A program made the position numbers and the translations under genes. A stretch of 64,000 nt of DNA from Ignavibacteria bacterium UBA2360. GTDB lineage: Bacteria > Bacteroidota > Ignavibacteria > Tepidaquicellales > OLB5. Location: assembly GCA_002344125.1 (NCBI GenBank), contig DDTQ01000008.1, positions 314,305 through 378,304 of the forward strand, written 5' to 3'. Shown in pieces: positions 1 to 7,985 of this stretch (position 1 is its first letter; each line of letters begins with the position of its first letter). The notes below the pieces were generated by a model. The model saw only the letters and a list, made by a program, of their open reading frames with translations, made no database searches and was not told where the DNA came from.

Positions 1-810
1 TCTCAATGTATCACGTAATAGTATACTTGATAAGCAATTTCTAATTTCTTGCGAATTTAATGGTTTGCCTCCCGTGTTTAATCTTCTAAAAATATCATAT
101 TTAACTTTTGAAGGTGATGACGGGTCAATAACATTTACTGTAATTTGAGTCATGTTGAACCATCTGTAGTATTTTGGTTCAATGCTTGGATCCGAATCAT
201 AAAATTTATTTTCACAATTATCCAAATATTCTAAATCTTTTAGCTTTAATTTATTATTCATAAAATCTCTTATAGTACTCAATCTTTGAAGTCCGTCAAC
301 AACAGTCAATTTTCCATTTTCATCCTGAGAAAAATAAAACATTGGCAGAGGAATTCTTAACAATATTGATTCAATCAACCTTGATTTACGTTGATTATCC
401 CATACAAAATTTCGTTGGAAATCAGGTGATAAGTCAATATCGTTGTCTTCAATCATATCAAATATCTGTCTCAATGAAAATGGCTTGGTTTCTACTCTAA
501 TCTTATCAGGATCATATGGATTTTCATCGATACTATTAGATTCATTTTCCTCAGTACCGGTTTGCTCTGATTCAATTAACTCCAGTAATAATTCATCTAA
601 TTTAGAATTTAGATTTTCGTTATCTTCAGCAATCAAAGGGTCTTTTTCCAATATTACAAGTTTTTTAGTATTGGAATCAAGTTTTAACTTAATTAATGGA
701 TGATTTTCATTATTAACTAAATCATAAATATCTTCTGAAGTATTAGAAGAATCTTTAATCGGTTGAAGTCGAATTTCATCTTCATTTTGTAATTTTACTG
801 ATAGATACAT
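1..810 (-). CDS. DUF262 (GmrSD N-terminal-like) protein, 3' end outside window
   Basis: The minus-strand frame is open from an ATG at 810 to the left edge (270 codons), so the C-terminal part is missing. After an acidic N-terminal stretch of about 110 residues comes a typical DUF262 core: SPDFQRNFVW, then VVDGLQRLSTI near residue 170, and RRLNTGGKPLNSQEIRN near residue 245. DGLQR is the nucleotide-binding/hydrolysis motif of this ParB/Srx-like fold. DUF262 proteins include GmrS of the modification-dependent GmrSD enzymes and many phage-defence associated genes. The gene follows hsdS by 29 bp on the same strand, so it is probably part of the type I restriction operon. Whether it also has a DUF1524 HNH nuclease half cannot be seen here. 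Confidence 0.85.
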   Translation of the reverse strand, partial: MYLSVKLQNEDEIRLQPIKDSSNTSEDIYDLVNNENHPLIKLKLDSNTKKLVILEKDPLIAEDNENLNSKLDELLLELIESEQTGTEENESNSIDENPYDPDKIRVETKPFSLRQIFDMIEDNDIDLSPDFQRNFVWDNQRKSRLIESILLRIPLPMFYFSQDENGKLTVVDGLQRLSTIRDFMNNKLKLKDLEYLDNCENKFYDSDPSIEPKYYRWFNMTQITVNVIDPSSPSKVKYDIFRRLNTGGKPLNSQEIRNCLSSILLRDTLR

Positions 811-839
811 AATATTATTATTTAATTATATAAAATATT

Positions 840-2027
840 TTACTTAAAATTCACCCGCACTTCACCGCTCATCAACTTAGGTAAAAGTGTATCACGCAAT
901 TGGGTTAATGTGCGGATTTGTCTATTGTTTGATATTATCTTATTCCATGAACACGAAACCACGTTATCAAATTTAATTAATTTGTCATTTGGTGGTTTCT
1001 GAAATTCAAAGTTGGCAATATCAGATGGTTTTAATGATGGATATGTACTTGTTGATCCTTCTGCAATCATATCGAAATGTTCAACACTTTCATCCGTTGT
1101 TAATAACAAGTATAGAAAATAGGGGCTAATATTCGAGCAAGTAATTACACAAAAACCAGTTGATACTACAGTATTTGGATTTGTATCATATAACAAACCG
1201 TAATGTCGCTGAATTGGCCTAACCAATGAATAAACAATATCATATTTTTGAACAATCCTCTGTGCTCTGCTTGGTGCATCTATGAGTTTATAATATTGAA
1301 ATCCATCAATTATACCTTTTGTAATAGAACCAGTATCTAAATATTCAATTTCAGAATACAAAGAATTCTTCTGTATTGTATTGGTGTTTATATCAGCAAC
1401 ATCGTAAACTCGTAAAGTTTCCCAATTCTCATCAGCTTCTTCTATAAACCATTGCCTAAAGAGTGTTTCGGCTAATGCTTCAAGTGTTTTGTTTTGCCGG
1501 TGCAGCAGGTCAATTTTATCATCAAGGCTGCTGAGGATACCTGCAATTTTAGTTTGTTCATTAAGACTGGGAAGCAAAATATCAATATCTTTTATATTAT
1601 ACAAAGGTAACTTAGGTTGCGTTGAGCCAACAGTTCGCTTTTCAATTTCATCTTGTCCAATGTTAGAAATAAGAAAGTAGTAAAGGAAATCATTATCAAG
1701 AATATTATATTTTAATACAAACTTCATGCAATTTTCTGTAAGATTTGCTCCATCTAACTCATTTGAGATTTTTCCTATAACACCAATAGAGCCAACAATA
1801 GAAATTATTACATCACCTTTATTTACTGTATATCTTGCAATTTTCTTTTGAATGTCTGGAGTAACGAATTGCAATCCTTGTTTTTTAACCCATTTATTAC
1901 CTAAATCAGTTACTCTTATATATGGATGACCTGTATCAAAATCTACAAGCAGATTACCTTTTGGTAATCTCTTGCCTCCTTTTATTTCGGCCAATTGCCC
2001 TAATTTATATTTATTCCAATCAGTCAT
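840..2027 (-). CDS. hsdS: Type I restriction-modification system specificity subunit HsdS
   Basis: This 395-aa protein has the two-target-recognition-domain layout of HsdS. TRD1 opens with WNKYKLGQLAEIKGGKR. A helical spacer with LNEQTKIAGILSSLDDKI and AETLFRQWFIEE follows around residues 155-195. TRD2 opens at WETLRVYDVADI, and the distal conserved helix ends LRDTLLPKLMSGEVRV. HsdS sets the DNA sequence that the methyltransferase and restriction complexes recognise. The start ATG overlaps the stop of the upstream GIY-YIG-like gene by 4 nt (ATGA), indicating translational coupling. The specificity itself cannot be predicted from sequence alone. Confidence 0.93.
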   Translation of the reverse strand: MTDWNKYKLGQLAEIKGGKRLPKGNLLVDFDTGHPYIRVTDLGNKWVKKQGLQFVTPDIQKKIARYTVNKGDVIISIVGSIGVIGKISNELDGANLTENCMKFVLKYNILDNDFLYYFLISNIGQDEIEKRTVGSTQPKLPLYNIKDIDILLPSLNEQTKIAGILSSLDDKIDLLHRQNKTLEALAETLFRQWFIEEADENWETLRVYDVADINTNTIQKNSLYSEIEYLDTGSITKGIIDGFQYYKLIDAPSRAQRIVQKYDIVYSLVRPIQRHYGLLYDTNPNTVVSTGFCVITCSNISPYFLYLLLTTDESVEHFDMIAEGSTSTYPSLKPSDIANFEFQKPPNDKLIKFDNVVSCSWNKIISNNRQIRTLTQLRDTLLPKLMSGEVRVNFK

Positions 2028-2578
2028 TTATTGCAAATACTTATGATTTTATTATAAATTTCAGGAAAAGGCATTTTCTCGTTGTCTAATTGTTTTCCTT
2101 CATTAGTGTTAAGAACTTTATCCTTTGTTTCCGCCGTACATTTTAAGTGAATTATTATTGCATTTTCTAAACTACAAACTTTTTTCTGCACTTTCTTATA
2201 GTTTCTGTAATGTTTGGAATTCTCATTGTTTTTGATTGTTTCAGAACTCATATCATTATAAGGCCACTTAACAAATCCTTCAATTGGGAAGTGATACATC
2301 TTAATTATCAATTTTTTACGATCAGCATTGGTTATAATGCCTTTTTTATTCAATGCTCTATGCAATCGGTTTTGAGTTGATCTCTTACTTAATTCCAAAT
2401 GTCCTACAATTCTGTGAAATGCACTCCTTGCTGAAGGATAATAGGGATCTCCAGTCATACCTACATAAAAAAATATATTACTCTTATGTATTATTTTTAA
2501 TAAGTAAATTGAGAATCCTGGTATCAATAAAGTCCCGTCTATTTCCAGTTCATTACATTCCACTACTTCATTTTTCAT
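2024..2578 (-). CDS. Small GIY-YIG-like protein inside the type I R-M operon
   Basis: This 184-aa protein lies between hsdM (11-nt overlap) and hsdS (4-nt ATGA overlap), so it is co-translated with the restriction-modification genes. The N-terminus has a GIY-YIG-like signature: FSIYLLKI for the GIY strand, FFYVGMTGDP for the YIG strand, an Arg/His-containing helix RSAFHRIVGHLEL, and a later Glu in SLENAIIIHL that could be the metal-ligand Glu of the fold. GIY-YIG domains are usually nucleases acting on branched or double-stranded DNA. A third protein in a type I operon is not part of the canonical HsdRMS set. It could be an accessory nuclease, an inhibitor or an inactive DNA-binding version. 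The family assignment rests on motif reading only. Confidence 0.6.
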   Translation of the reverse strand: MKNEVVECNELEIDGTLLIPGFSIYLLKIIHKSNIFFYVGMTGDPYYPSARSAFHRIVGHLELSKRSTQNRLHRALNKKGIITNADRKKLIIKMYHFPIEGFVKWPYNDMSSETIKNNENSKHYRNYKKVQKKVCSLENAIIIHLKCTAETKDKVLNTNEGKQLDNEKMPFPEIYNKIISICNK

Positions 2579-4154
2579 CGAGCACTATTTTAGCTAAATT
2601 TTCTGCAATTCTTTCATTCAAATCTGCTTCTTCTGCAATCTGTTTTTCAAGCTCTGCTTTGAGTGATGCAAACCGTTCTGCAAAATTAAAATCATCTTCT
2701 TCATCAGGCAATCCTACATATCTGCCGGGTGTGAGTGCAAAATTCAATGCTTTTACTTCTTCAACTGTGGAGCTTTTACATAAACCTGCAATATCATTAT
2801 ACTCATTCTCACCGGTCCGCCAGTTGTGGTAAATTGCGGCTAAGTTTGTAATATCTTCATCAGTAAAAGCAAGGTTTTTTCTGTTTATCAAATAACCGTG
2901 GTTACGGGCATCAATAAAAAGTATTTCGCCTTTGCGTTTGGTTTTATTCCTTCTTAAAAACCACAGGCAGGCAGGTATCTGTGTATTTAAAAACAGCTTC
3001 GCAGGAAGGTTCACAATGCAATCAACCAGATCATTTTCAACAAGCGCTTTTCTTATATCACCTTCACCGGAGGTATTGCTTGTAAGCGCACCCTTGGAGA
3101 GCACAAATCCCGCCATACCGGTTGGGGCTAAATGATAAATAAAATGCTGTATCCATGCATAATTTGCATTGCCTGCAGGCGGAGTTAACTTTTGCCCTAA
3201 AACACTCCACCGGGCATCATCACGCAGCAGCTCACCGCTCCAGTCGCTATCGTTAAAAGGTGGGTTTGCAATAATGTAGTCGGCTTTAAGGTCCTTGTGG
3301 GCATCATTTAAAAAGCTGCCTTCATTGTTCCATCTAACATTGCTGCTGTCAATTCCGCGTATTGCAAGGTTCATTTTACATAGCCGCCATGTGGTCTGGT
3401 TGCTTTCCTGCCCAAAGATAGAAATGCGGTCTTTTGGGTCTAATGCCAGCCCCTTTTTACCGGGTTTTTGATAGCGGTCTTTATGAGCTTCAACAAACTT
3501 TTCGCTCTGCACAAACATCCCCCCTGAGCCGCAGCACGGATCAAAAACCCTGCCTTCGTATGGCTCAAGCATTTCAACCAGCAGCTTAACCACACTTCCC
3601 GGGGTATAGAACTGTCCGCCTTTTTTACCTTCGGCAAGGGCAAACTCACCGAGGAAGTACTCATACACTTTACCAAGGATATCCTTGCTTTGCGCTTCTT
3701 TTGTGCCGAGCACGGCGCTGCCAACAAGGTTAATAAGTCCGCCAAGTGACTGCTTATCGAGCTTTTCCTGAGCATATACTTTGGGCAGCACACCTTTTAG
3801 CGAGGCGTTGTCCTTTTCAATAGCATCCATTGCATCATCAACATCCTTGCCAATTGTGGGCAGGGCGGCTCTGCCCTGAATCCATTTCCACCGGGCAGAT
3901 GGCGGTACATAAAACACTTTCTCGGCAATGTATTCGTTTCGGTCTTCGGGATCAGCGCCTTCAAAGCTGCCTTTGCCATCAACCAGCTTACTGTGAAGCT
4001 CTTCAAATGAATCGGAGATATATTTCAAGAAGATAAGACCAAGCACTACGTGCTTGTATTCTGCTGCATCCATATTCTTACGGAGCTTATCAGCAGCTTT
4101 CCACAGCTTCTTTTCGAGCGGTTCTTCTTTAACTTCTTTTTGCTTTTTAGCCAT
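2568..4154 (-). CDS. hsdM: Type I restriction-modification system methyltransferase subunit HsdM
   Basis: This 528-aa N6-adenine methyltransferase has an N-terminal helical HsdM domain (KKLWKAADKLRKNMDAAEYK) and SAM-binding motif I, FDPCCGSGGMFVQ, near residue 205. The catalytic motif IV, IIANPPFNDSDW, is near residue 295. Length and motif order match class I HsdM. It methylates the sequence selected by HsdS and, with HsdR, forms the restriction complex. hsdR is not in this window and may lie to the left beyond the DUF262 gene. HsdM is the first gene of the minus-strand operon; its ATG at 4154 is preceded by 170 bp of AT-rich spacer shared with the divergent gene at 4327. Confidence 0.96.
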   Translation of the reverse strand: MAKKQKEVKEEPLEKKLWKAADKLRKNMDAAEYKHVVLGLIFLKYISDSFEELHSKLVDGKGSFEGADPEDRNEYIAEKVFYVPPSARWKWIQGRAALPTIGKDVDDAMDAIEKDNASLKGVLPKVYAQEKLDKQSLGGLINLVGSAVLGTKEAQSKDILGKVYEYFLGEFALAEGKKGGQFYTPGSVVKLLVEMLEPYEGRVFDPCCGSGGMFVQSEKFVEAHKDRYQKPGKKGLALDPKDRISIFGQESNQTTWRLCKMNLAIRGIDSSNVRWNNEGSFLNDAHKDLKADYIIANPPFNDSDWSGELLRDDARWSVLGQKLTPPAGNANYAWIQHFIYHLAPTGMAGFVLSKGALTSNTSGEGDIRKALVENDLVDCIVNLPAKLFLNTQIPACLWFLRRNKTKRKGEILFIDARNHGYLINRKNLAFTDEDITNLAAIYHNWRTGENEYNDIAGLCKSSTVEEVKALNFALTPGRYVGLPDEEDDFNFAERFASLKAELEKQIAEEADLNERIAENLAKIVLDEK

Positions 4155-4326
4155 AGGTTCCCTTGGAAGGGGATCTTGAGAATAATTAAGAATATTGAAT
4201 ATTTAAAATTAGGGTAATTTTAGGAAAAATAAAAGGTTAATAAAGGAAGAAAAAAGAAAATAAAAAGTATATACCTGCAAAAAATTGAAAATTGATTATT
4301 ATTTTTGAGTAAATAATAAAACTGAA

Positions 4327-5127
4327 ATGGAAGAGAGAATTGAAGACGTAAAAATCCCTGTTGTAGTTGGAGAGATATTTGAATTACTCGAAGAAAAGAG
4401 AGTGAAGTGTGTTAACAATATCGAGAAACGATTTGAGGAGTATTACAAGTATAACAGGCTCATTTATTACAAATACAGGAGTAATCTTGTAAAAATTACT
4501 TTTCCAAAAAACCACAATGTTATTTATAGTTTTAAAACCAAAGAAAATATTAGGAATTTTTTTAATTATTGGTTGTTCTACGATTATTCCAACCCAAATT
4601 GGCAAACAGAAGGAGTTAATATTTTAAATGTTTTGGTCAATCTAGAAAATGCTTATTTATTTAAAAATGATTGGAAAAAGTTCAATTATTGGTGGAAGCA
4701 GAAAGTAATTGAACAAAACCTTGCTTATATGTATAAAAATGATCATAAGTATTTGTGGGATATAGAATATCAATCGAACACATTATTTCAAATTTTGAGA
4801 GGAATGAACTTTAATAGTTATAATAATAAGATAAATGAATTGGATAAAAGTATGAAATCCTGGCAGCTTGAAGTCTCAAAACAACATGAAAAGAAAATAG
4901 AGGCTTTAGATTTAGTCAGCAAATATGGAAAAAAGATACTAAATATTGAACATTTTAATGATAAATGGAAGAAATACAGAAACGAGTGGCTTGAATTAAA
5001 ATCTCTGTACAGCGTAAAGGACAGTTTTATGATCTTAAAGGGACAATATCCTAATGACAAAGAACTACAAAAGACAAAACCTGAAAGTTTAAATAGAGCA
5101 ATCAATAAATGGCATAAGAACCATTAG
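4327..5127 (+). CDS. Hypothetical protein, 266 aa
   Basis: I do not recognise this protein. It is rich in Lys, Asn, Tyr and Trp, predicted mostly helical, and has no signal peptide or membrane segment. A Trp/Tyr-rich stretch (FNYWLFYDYSNPNW) lies around residues 78-92 and a charged, coiled-coil-prone part around 175-240. It is divergent from the restriction operon and lies 200 bp upstream of the HTH/recombinase module. High AT content and lack of relatives I can name fit cargo of a mobile element. Existence as a gene is supported by length and clean reading frame only. Confidence 0.6.
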   Translation: MEERIEDVKIPVVVGEIFELLEEKRVKCVNNIEKRFEEYYKYNRLIYYKYRSNLVKITFPKNHNVIYSFKTKENIRNFFNYWLFYDYSNPNWQTEGVNILNVLVNLENAYLFKNDWKKFNYWWKQKVIEQNLAYMYKNDHKYLWDIEYQSNTLFQILRGMNFNSYNNKINELDKSMKSWQLEVSKQHEKKIEALDLVSKYGKKILNIEHFNDKWKKYRNEWLELKSLYSVKDSFMILKGQYPNDKELQKTKPESLNRAINKWHKNH

Positions 5128-5189
5128 TTTACAAATTTTGAGAACTGTTGTTCTCATCAAAGTAATTTTTCCCACGCATCCTTTATACG

Positions 5190-5317
5190 ATATTCGTGTA
5201 AATTGAAAGTCTACATGAATATCATAATTCAATCAAAAATAAATCAACACTAGAGGTTCTTTCCGAGGCCATCTCACCAAATCATGGTCTTGATAGACTT
5301 TCAACCCTCTGGTGTTG
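5190..5317 (+). promoter_or_regulatory. Structured leader with interlocking inverted repeats
   Basis: Four pairings are visible. Hairpin 1 pairs 5190-5200 with 5212-5222 (11 bp, one G-U). Its loop, TTGAAAGTC at 5203-5211, is complementary to 5296-5304; extended to 5203-5213 and 5294-5304 this is an 11-bp perfect match. Hairpin 2 pairs 5245-5256 with 5306-5317 (12 bp, one G-U) and encloses both that partner strand and a small inner hairpin, 5267-5272 with 5284-5289. As RNA this would be a pseudoknot or kissing-loop fold, ending 17 nt before the ATG of the HTH gene. It may control expression of the recombinase module, or be a recombinase-binding DNA site. No known RNA family is recognised. Confidence 0.5.
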
Positions 5318-5334
5318 TTCATTTCTAACGTTTC

Positions 5335-5622
5335 ATGAAAAAATCCGAAATTGAAGACCGACTCAGAAACATTGAGTCAATGCTTGAAGTGCAAAAGCCT
5401 AAGCCTATGACCTTTGATGCTGCGGCTGAATACCTTGGTATATCAAAATCATACCTGTATAAGCTGACTTCCGGAGGTAAAATACCGCATTTTAAGCCAT
5501 ACGGCAAGAAAATATACTTTGATAAAGTATCTCTTGATAAGTGGGTTTACAGTAAACCGGTCAAAGGTAAAGCAGATATTGAAGCTGAAGCCATTAAATA
5601 TTTATCAACAAAGGGTGAGTAA
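5335..5622 (+). CDS. Helix-turn-helix (HTH_17, excisionase-like) protein
   Basis: This 95-aa protein has a short coiled-coil N-terminus (KKSEIEDRLRNIESMLE) followed by a MerR/excisionase-type winged HTH: TFDAAAEYLGISKSYLYKL, then a wing with HFKPYGKKIYFDKVSLDKW. Proteins of this kind commonly sit beside tyrosine recombinases in Bacteroidota mobile elements and act as recombination directionality factors or DNA-binding regulators. The stop codon overlaps the next ATG by one base (TAATG), so the two genes are coupled. Its start lies just after the structured leader. Confidence 0.8.
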   Translation: MKKSEIEDRLRNIESMLEVQKPKPMTFDAAAEYLGISKSYLYKLTSGGKIPHFKPYGKKIYFDKVSLDKWVYSKPVKGKADIEAEAIKYLSTKGE

Positions 5623-6149
5623 TGTCAAAAAAGATAAATATTTCGCTTATTAAGAGCAGGAAGGTTTATACAAATCAGTCACTGGCTGAGCTGTTTTTTG
5701 TTCATATCCGTACTGTTCAGTTATGGAAAAAAGAGGGCATGAAGCCTCTGGAAGAAAATGCAAGGCCGCATCTTTACCTTGGTTTTGTTGTCAAAGAGTT
5801 TCTTAGAAAAAAATGTAAAAGTAGTAAGAAAAAATTGGAATTACATCAATTCTATTGCGTGAAGTGCAGGAAAGAAACTATTAGTAAGCCAGAAAAATTG
5901 CGTTATGTTATAACCGATAAAAATCTGGGGAACGGAAATAAACATGCAAAGATATTTGGAAACTGTAAAAAGTGCGGGACGGGAATATTCAGGTTTGCTT
6001 CCGATAAGATCATAAATAAAATGATCTCATTAAAGATACTTGATGAGGAAGGAACAGGATTAATGAGTAACTCATCTCTCCCTTTAAACACTGACATAAG
6101 CAGGGTTTCCAAAAAACAGATAAACGAACAACTAACTTTGAATTTTTAA
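5622..6149 (+). CDS. HTH plus zinc-ribbon protein of the recombinase module
   Basis: This 175-aa protein has a probable N-terminal HTH (TNQSLAELFFVHIRTVQLWK) and a central four-Cys zinc-ribbon pair, CVKC at about residue 87 and CKKCG at about residue 124. The C-terminal tail has no obvious domain. It lies between the excisionase-like gene and the tyrosine recombinase in a tight plus-strand unit. It may bind the element ends or assist the recombinase; that role is inferred from context. I cannot give a family name. Confidence 0.65.
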   Translation: MSKKINISLIKSRKVYTNQSLAELFFVHIRTVQLWKKEGMKPLEENARPHLYLGFVVKEFLRKKCKSSKKKLELHQFYCVKCRKETISKPEKLRYVITDKNLGNGNKHAKIFGNCKKCGTGIFRFASDKIINKMISLKILDEEGTGLMSNSSLPLNTDISRVSKKQINEQLTLNF

Positions 6150-6181
6150 CTGAAAATAAAATAACGAGAGGAGCTTAAAAT

Positions 6182-7216
6182 ATGACAATTAACATTCAGA
6201 ACATAAAGATCAAACAGGAATACTACAAATGGCTGCAGGAAGTTAAAGGAAAGAATCCGGCAACTATTGATAAAATTGAAAGTGCTTTAACTAAATATGA
6301 AGAGTATTCAAACTATGAAGAATTTGCAAAGTTTAGCAAGGAAAAAGCATTATCATACAAAGCATGGCTTAAAAAGTCCAGTTACCGGGATAAGCCTATA
6401 CAAATATCTACTTATTGCCATTATTTAAAAATGCTGAAAAATTTCTATGATTGGCTGCTTATGCAGCCGGGATATAAGAGTAAATTATCCGGCAATGATA
6501 TAGCTTATCTAAATACTGCTGATTCTGAGAGTAAAGTATCTCAGCAGGGGAGGTTGAAGAAAAACCCTTCGCTAGAATATATTTTGAGACTTACTGCATC
6601 GATAAAAGGAAATAGTGAAGTAGAAATGCGTGACAGGGCATTAATTGCATTCACAGTTCTTACAGGTATGAGGGATTCAGCAATAGCCAGCCTTCCGGTA
6701 GGTTGTGTTGACCTCGAAGAGCTAGAAGTTTACCAGGACCCTAAAGAAGGAGTAAAAACCAAATTTTCAAAGCAGATATTCAGCAAAATTTTTAACTTTG
6801 AACCTGCATTATTAAAATATGTAACAGATTGGGTGGAATTTCTTAAAGAAAAAGGTTTCAAGAATGATGATCCGGTATTTCCAAGATCCAAGTCGTTATC
6901 AAAAGGAAATGATCTTTGCTTTGAGAAATCAGATGAAGTAGAGCCGGTATTCTGGACAGGTTCAGGACGTATAAGGAATATATTCAAGAACCGGGCTAAA
7001 GACGCTAAGATGGAGTACTATAATCCGCATTCCTTCAGAAAGTTAACAGCACATTTAGCATTGGAAAAATGTGTGAATGGTGAGGAAATGGCAGCTGTAA
7101 GCCAGCATTTTGGTCATGAGCATGTAGCAACCACGATTGGCTCATATGTAAATTTTAATTCATTCAAGCTCTCCCAGGTATTAAAGAAAATTGATAAAAG
7201 AAAGAAAAATGAATAG
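6182..7216 (+). CDS. Tyrosine recombinase/integrase
   Basis: This 344-aa protein has a SAM-like core-binding N-terminal domain (about residues 5-105) and a catalytic domain with the family residues: Arg in VLTGMRDSAIASL, HxxR in NPHSFRKLTAH, a second His in QHFGHEHVATT, and the nucleophile Tyr in IGSYVNF near the C-terminus. A good Shine-Dalgarno sequence, AGAGGAG at 6167-6173, lies 8 nt before the ATG. It catalyses site-specific strand exchange at attachment sites. Its stop codon is directly followed by an 11-bp tandem TTTGTTACC repeat, a plausible binding or attachment site. Confidence 0.93.
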   Translation: MTINIQNIKIKQEYYKWLQEVKGKNPATIDKIESALTKYEEYSNYEEFAKFSKEKALSYKAWLKKSSYRDKPIQISTYCHYLKMLKNFYDWLLMQPGYKSKLSGNDIAYLNTADSESKVSQQGRLKKNPSLEYILRLTASIKGNSEVEMRDRALIAFTVLTGMRDSAIASLPVGCVDLEELEVYQDPKEGVKTKFSKQIFSKIFNFEPALLKYVTDWVEFLKEKGFKNDDPVFPRSKSLSKGNDLCFEKSDEVEPVFWTGSGRIRNIFKNRAKDAKMEYYNPHSFRKLTAHLALEKCVNGEEMAAVSQHFGHEHVATTIGSYVNFNSFKLSQVLKKIDKRKKNE

Positions 7217-7242
7217 AATTTGTTACCTGTTTGTTACCTACT
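7217..7242 (+). repeat. Candidate attachment-site repeat, copy 1
   Basis: The segment starts on the base after the recombinase stop codon. It contains two direct TTTGTTACC units 11 bp apart. A second copy at 29412-29437 in the same orientation matches 22 of 26 positions, and all four differences are transitions. Further TGTTAC/GTAACA-like motifs follow at about 7260 and 7300. Position next to the integrase suggests an att or arm-type site; this is inference, and chance similarity in AT-rich DNA is possible. Confidence 0.4.
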
Positions 7243-7328
7243 GATTACTAAACAATAAAGTAACAGTGCTTTATAAGGCAACTACGGATTTGAATCAGTA
7301 ACACTAGTAAAAAAATTGCATATAATTT

Positions 7329-7541
7329 ATGTATAATACAAAAACACATATATTAAATTTGTGTCCAAATTGCGGTGAAATGAAAATTGTAAACAGACAT
7401 TTCTTTGACCATGAAAAAAGTATTTTTGTTCTATTTGTCTGCCCCAAATGTGATGATAAACCAATAATAAGAGATGTAATGTGTTATTATGGAAAGAATG
7501 GTTACTTAGGAGATGAAGAACGAAATGATAGCACGAATTAA
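7329..7541 (+). CDS. Small zinc-ribbon protein, 70 aa
   Basis: A short frame encodes CPNCGEM near residue 12 and CPKCDD near residue 37, two CxxC pairs forming a probable zinc ribbon or knuckle. Nothing else is recognisable. It starts about 110 bp after the recombinase on the same strand and is followed after 23 bp by another small gene. The spaced CxxC pairs argue for a real gene despite its size; the function is unknown. Confidence 0.5.
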   Translation: MYNTKTHILNLCPNCGEMKIVNRHFFDHEKSIFVLFVCPKCDDKPIIRDVMCYYGKNGYLGDEERNDSTN

Positions 7542-7564
7542 AGAATGATTTGAAAGAGAAATTT

Positions 7565-7918
7565 ATGCTGCTGAAAATAGGAAAACACAATTTAAATGAA
7601 GATTTAAGCATGGAATTATTCCTGAAAATGGTTAGATGGCGCTGGGAAAATTATGGATTGGATCTTTGTGTAGATGATTGCCAGGATCTATTAAATGAAT
7701 ATGAATTTGAGCTTGACTGGGTTTATCATAAAAATGAGGAATTTGGGTGCAGTTTGCTCCACTTTTTTATAACGGTCAAAAACCCGGATATAATTAAAAC
7801 TAAACTTGATGATATTGGCTATTATGAATTTGAGTTTATGAACTTAGAGGGGGCACCAGAAAGTGAAAATGAATGTGTGCTATATTACATTTTTGAACAT
7901 AGTTTATCTGAAAACTAG
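7565..7918 (+). CDS. Small hypothetical protein
   Basis: The frame is open from a TTG at 7550, but the first ATG at 7565 is the more likely start (117 aa). The product is acidic, with an aromatic-rich middle (MVRWRWENYGLDLC) and no signal peptide or membrane helix. I do not recognise a family. It follows the zinc-ribbon gene closely and runs towards the convergent 489-aa gene. It may be immunity- or defence-like cargo, but nothing in the sequence proves that. Confidence 0.5.
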   Translation: MLLKIGKHNLNEDLSMELFLKMVRWRWENYGLDLCVDDCQDLLNEYEFELDWVYHKNEEFGCSLLHFFITVKNPDIIKTKLDDIGYYEFEFMNLEGAPESENECVLYYIFEHSLSEN

Positions 7919-7985
7919 ATTGTAAGGAATTTTTAATTATTAAGTTCATTTAATTTCAAAATTAATTACTTGGTATTTTAATTTG

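Noticed and set aside
443..703. 86-aa plus-strand frame
   Set aside because: It is antisense to the DUF262 coding frame, which has clear family motifs; low-complexity Ser/Leu product.
3440..4036. Several 60-120-aa frames on both strands inside hsdM
   Set aside because: Shadow frames of the HsdM gene; no motifs.
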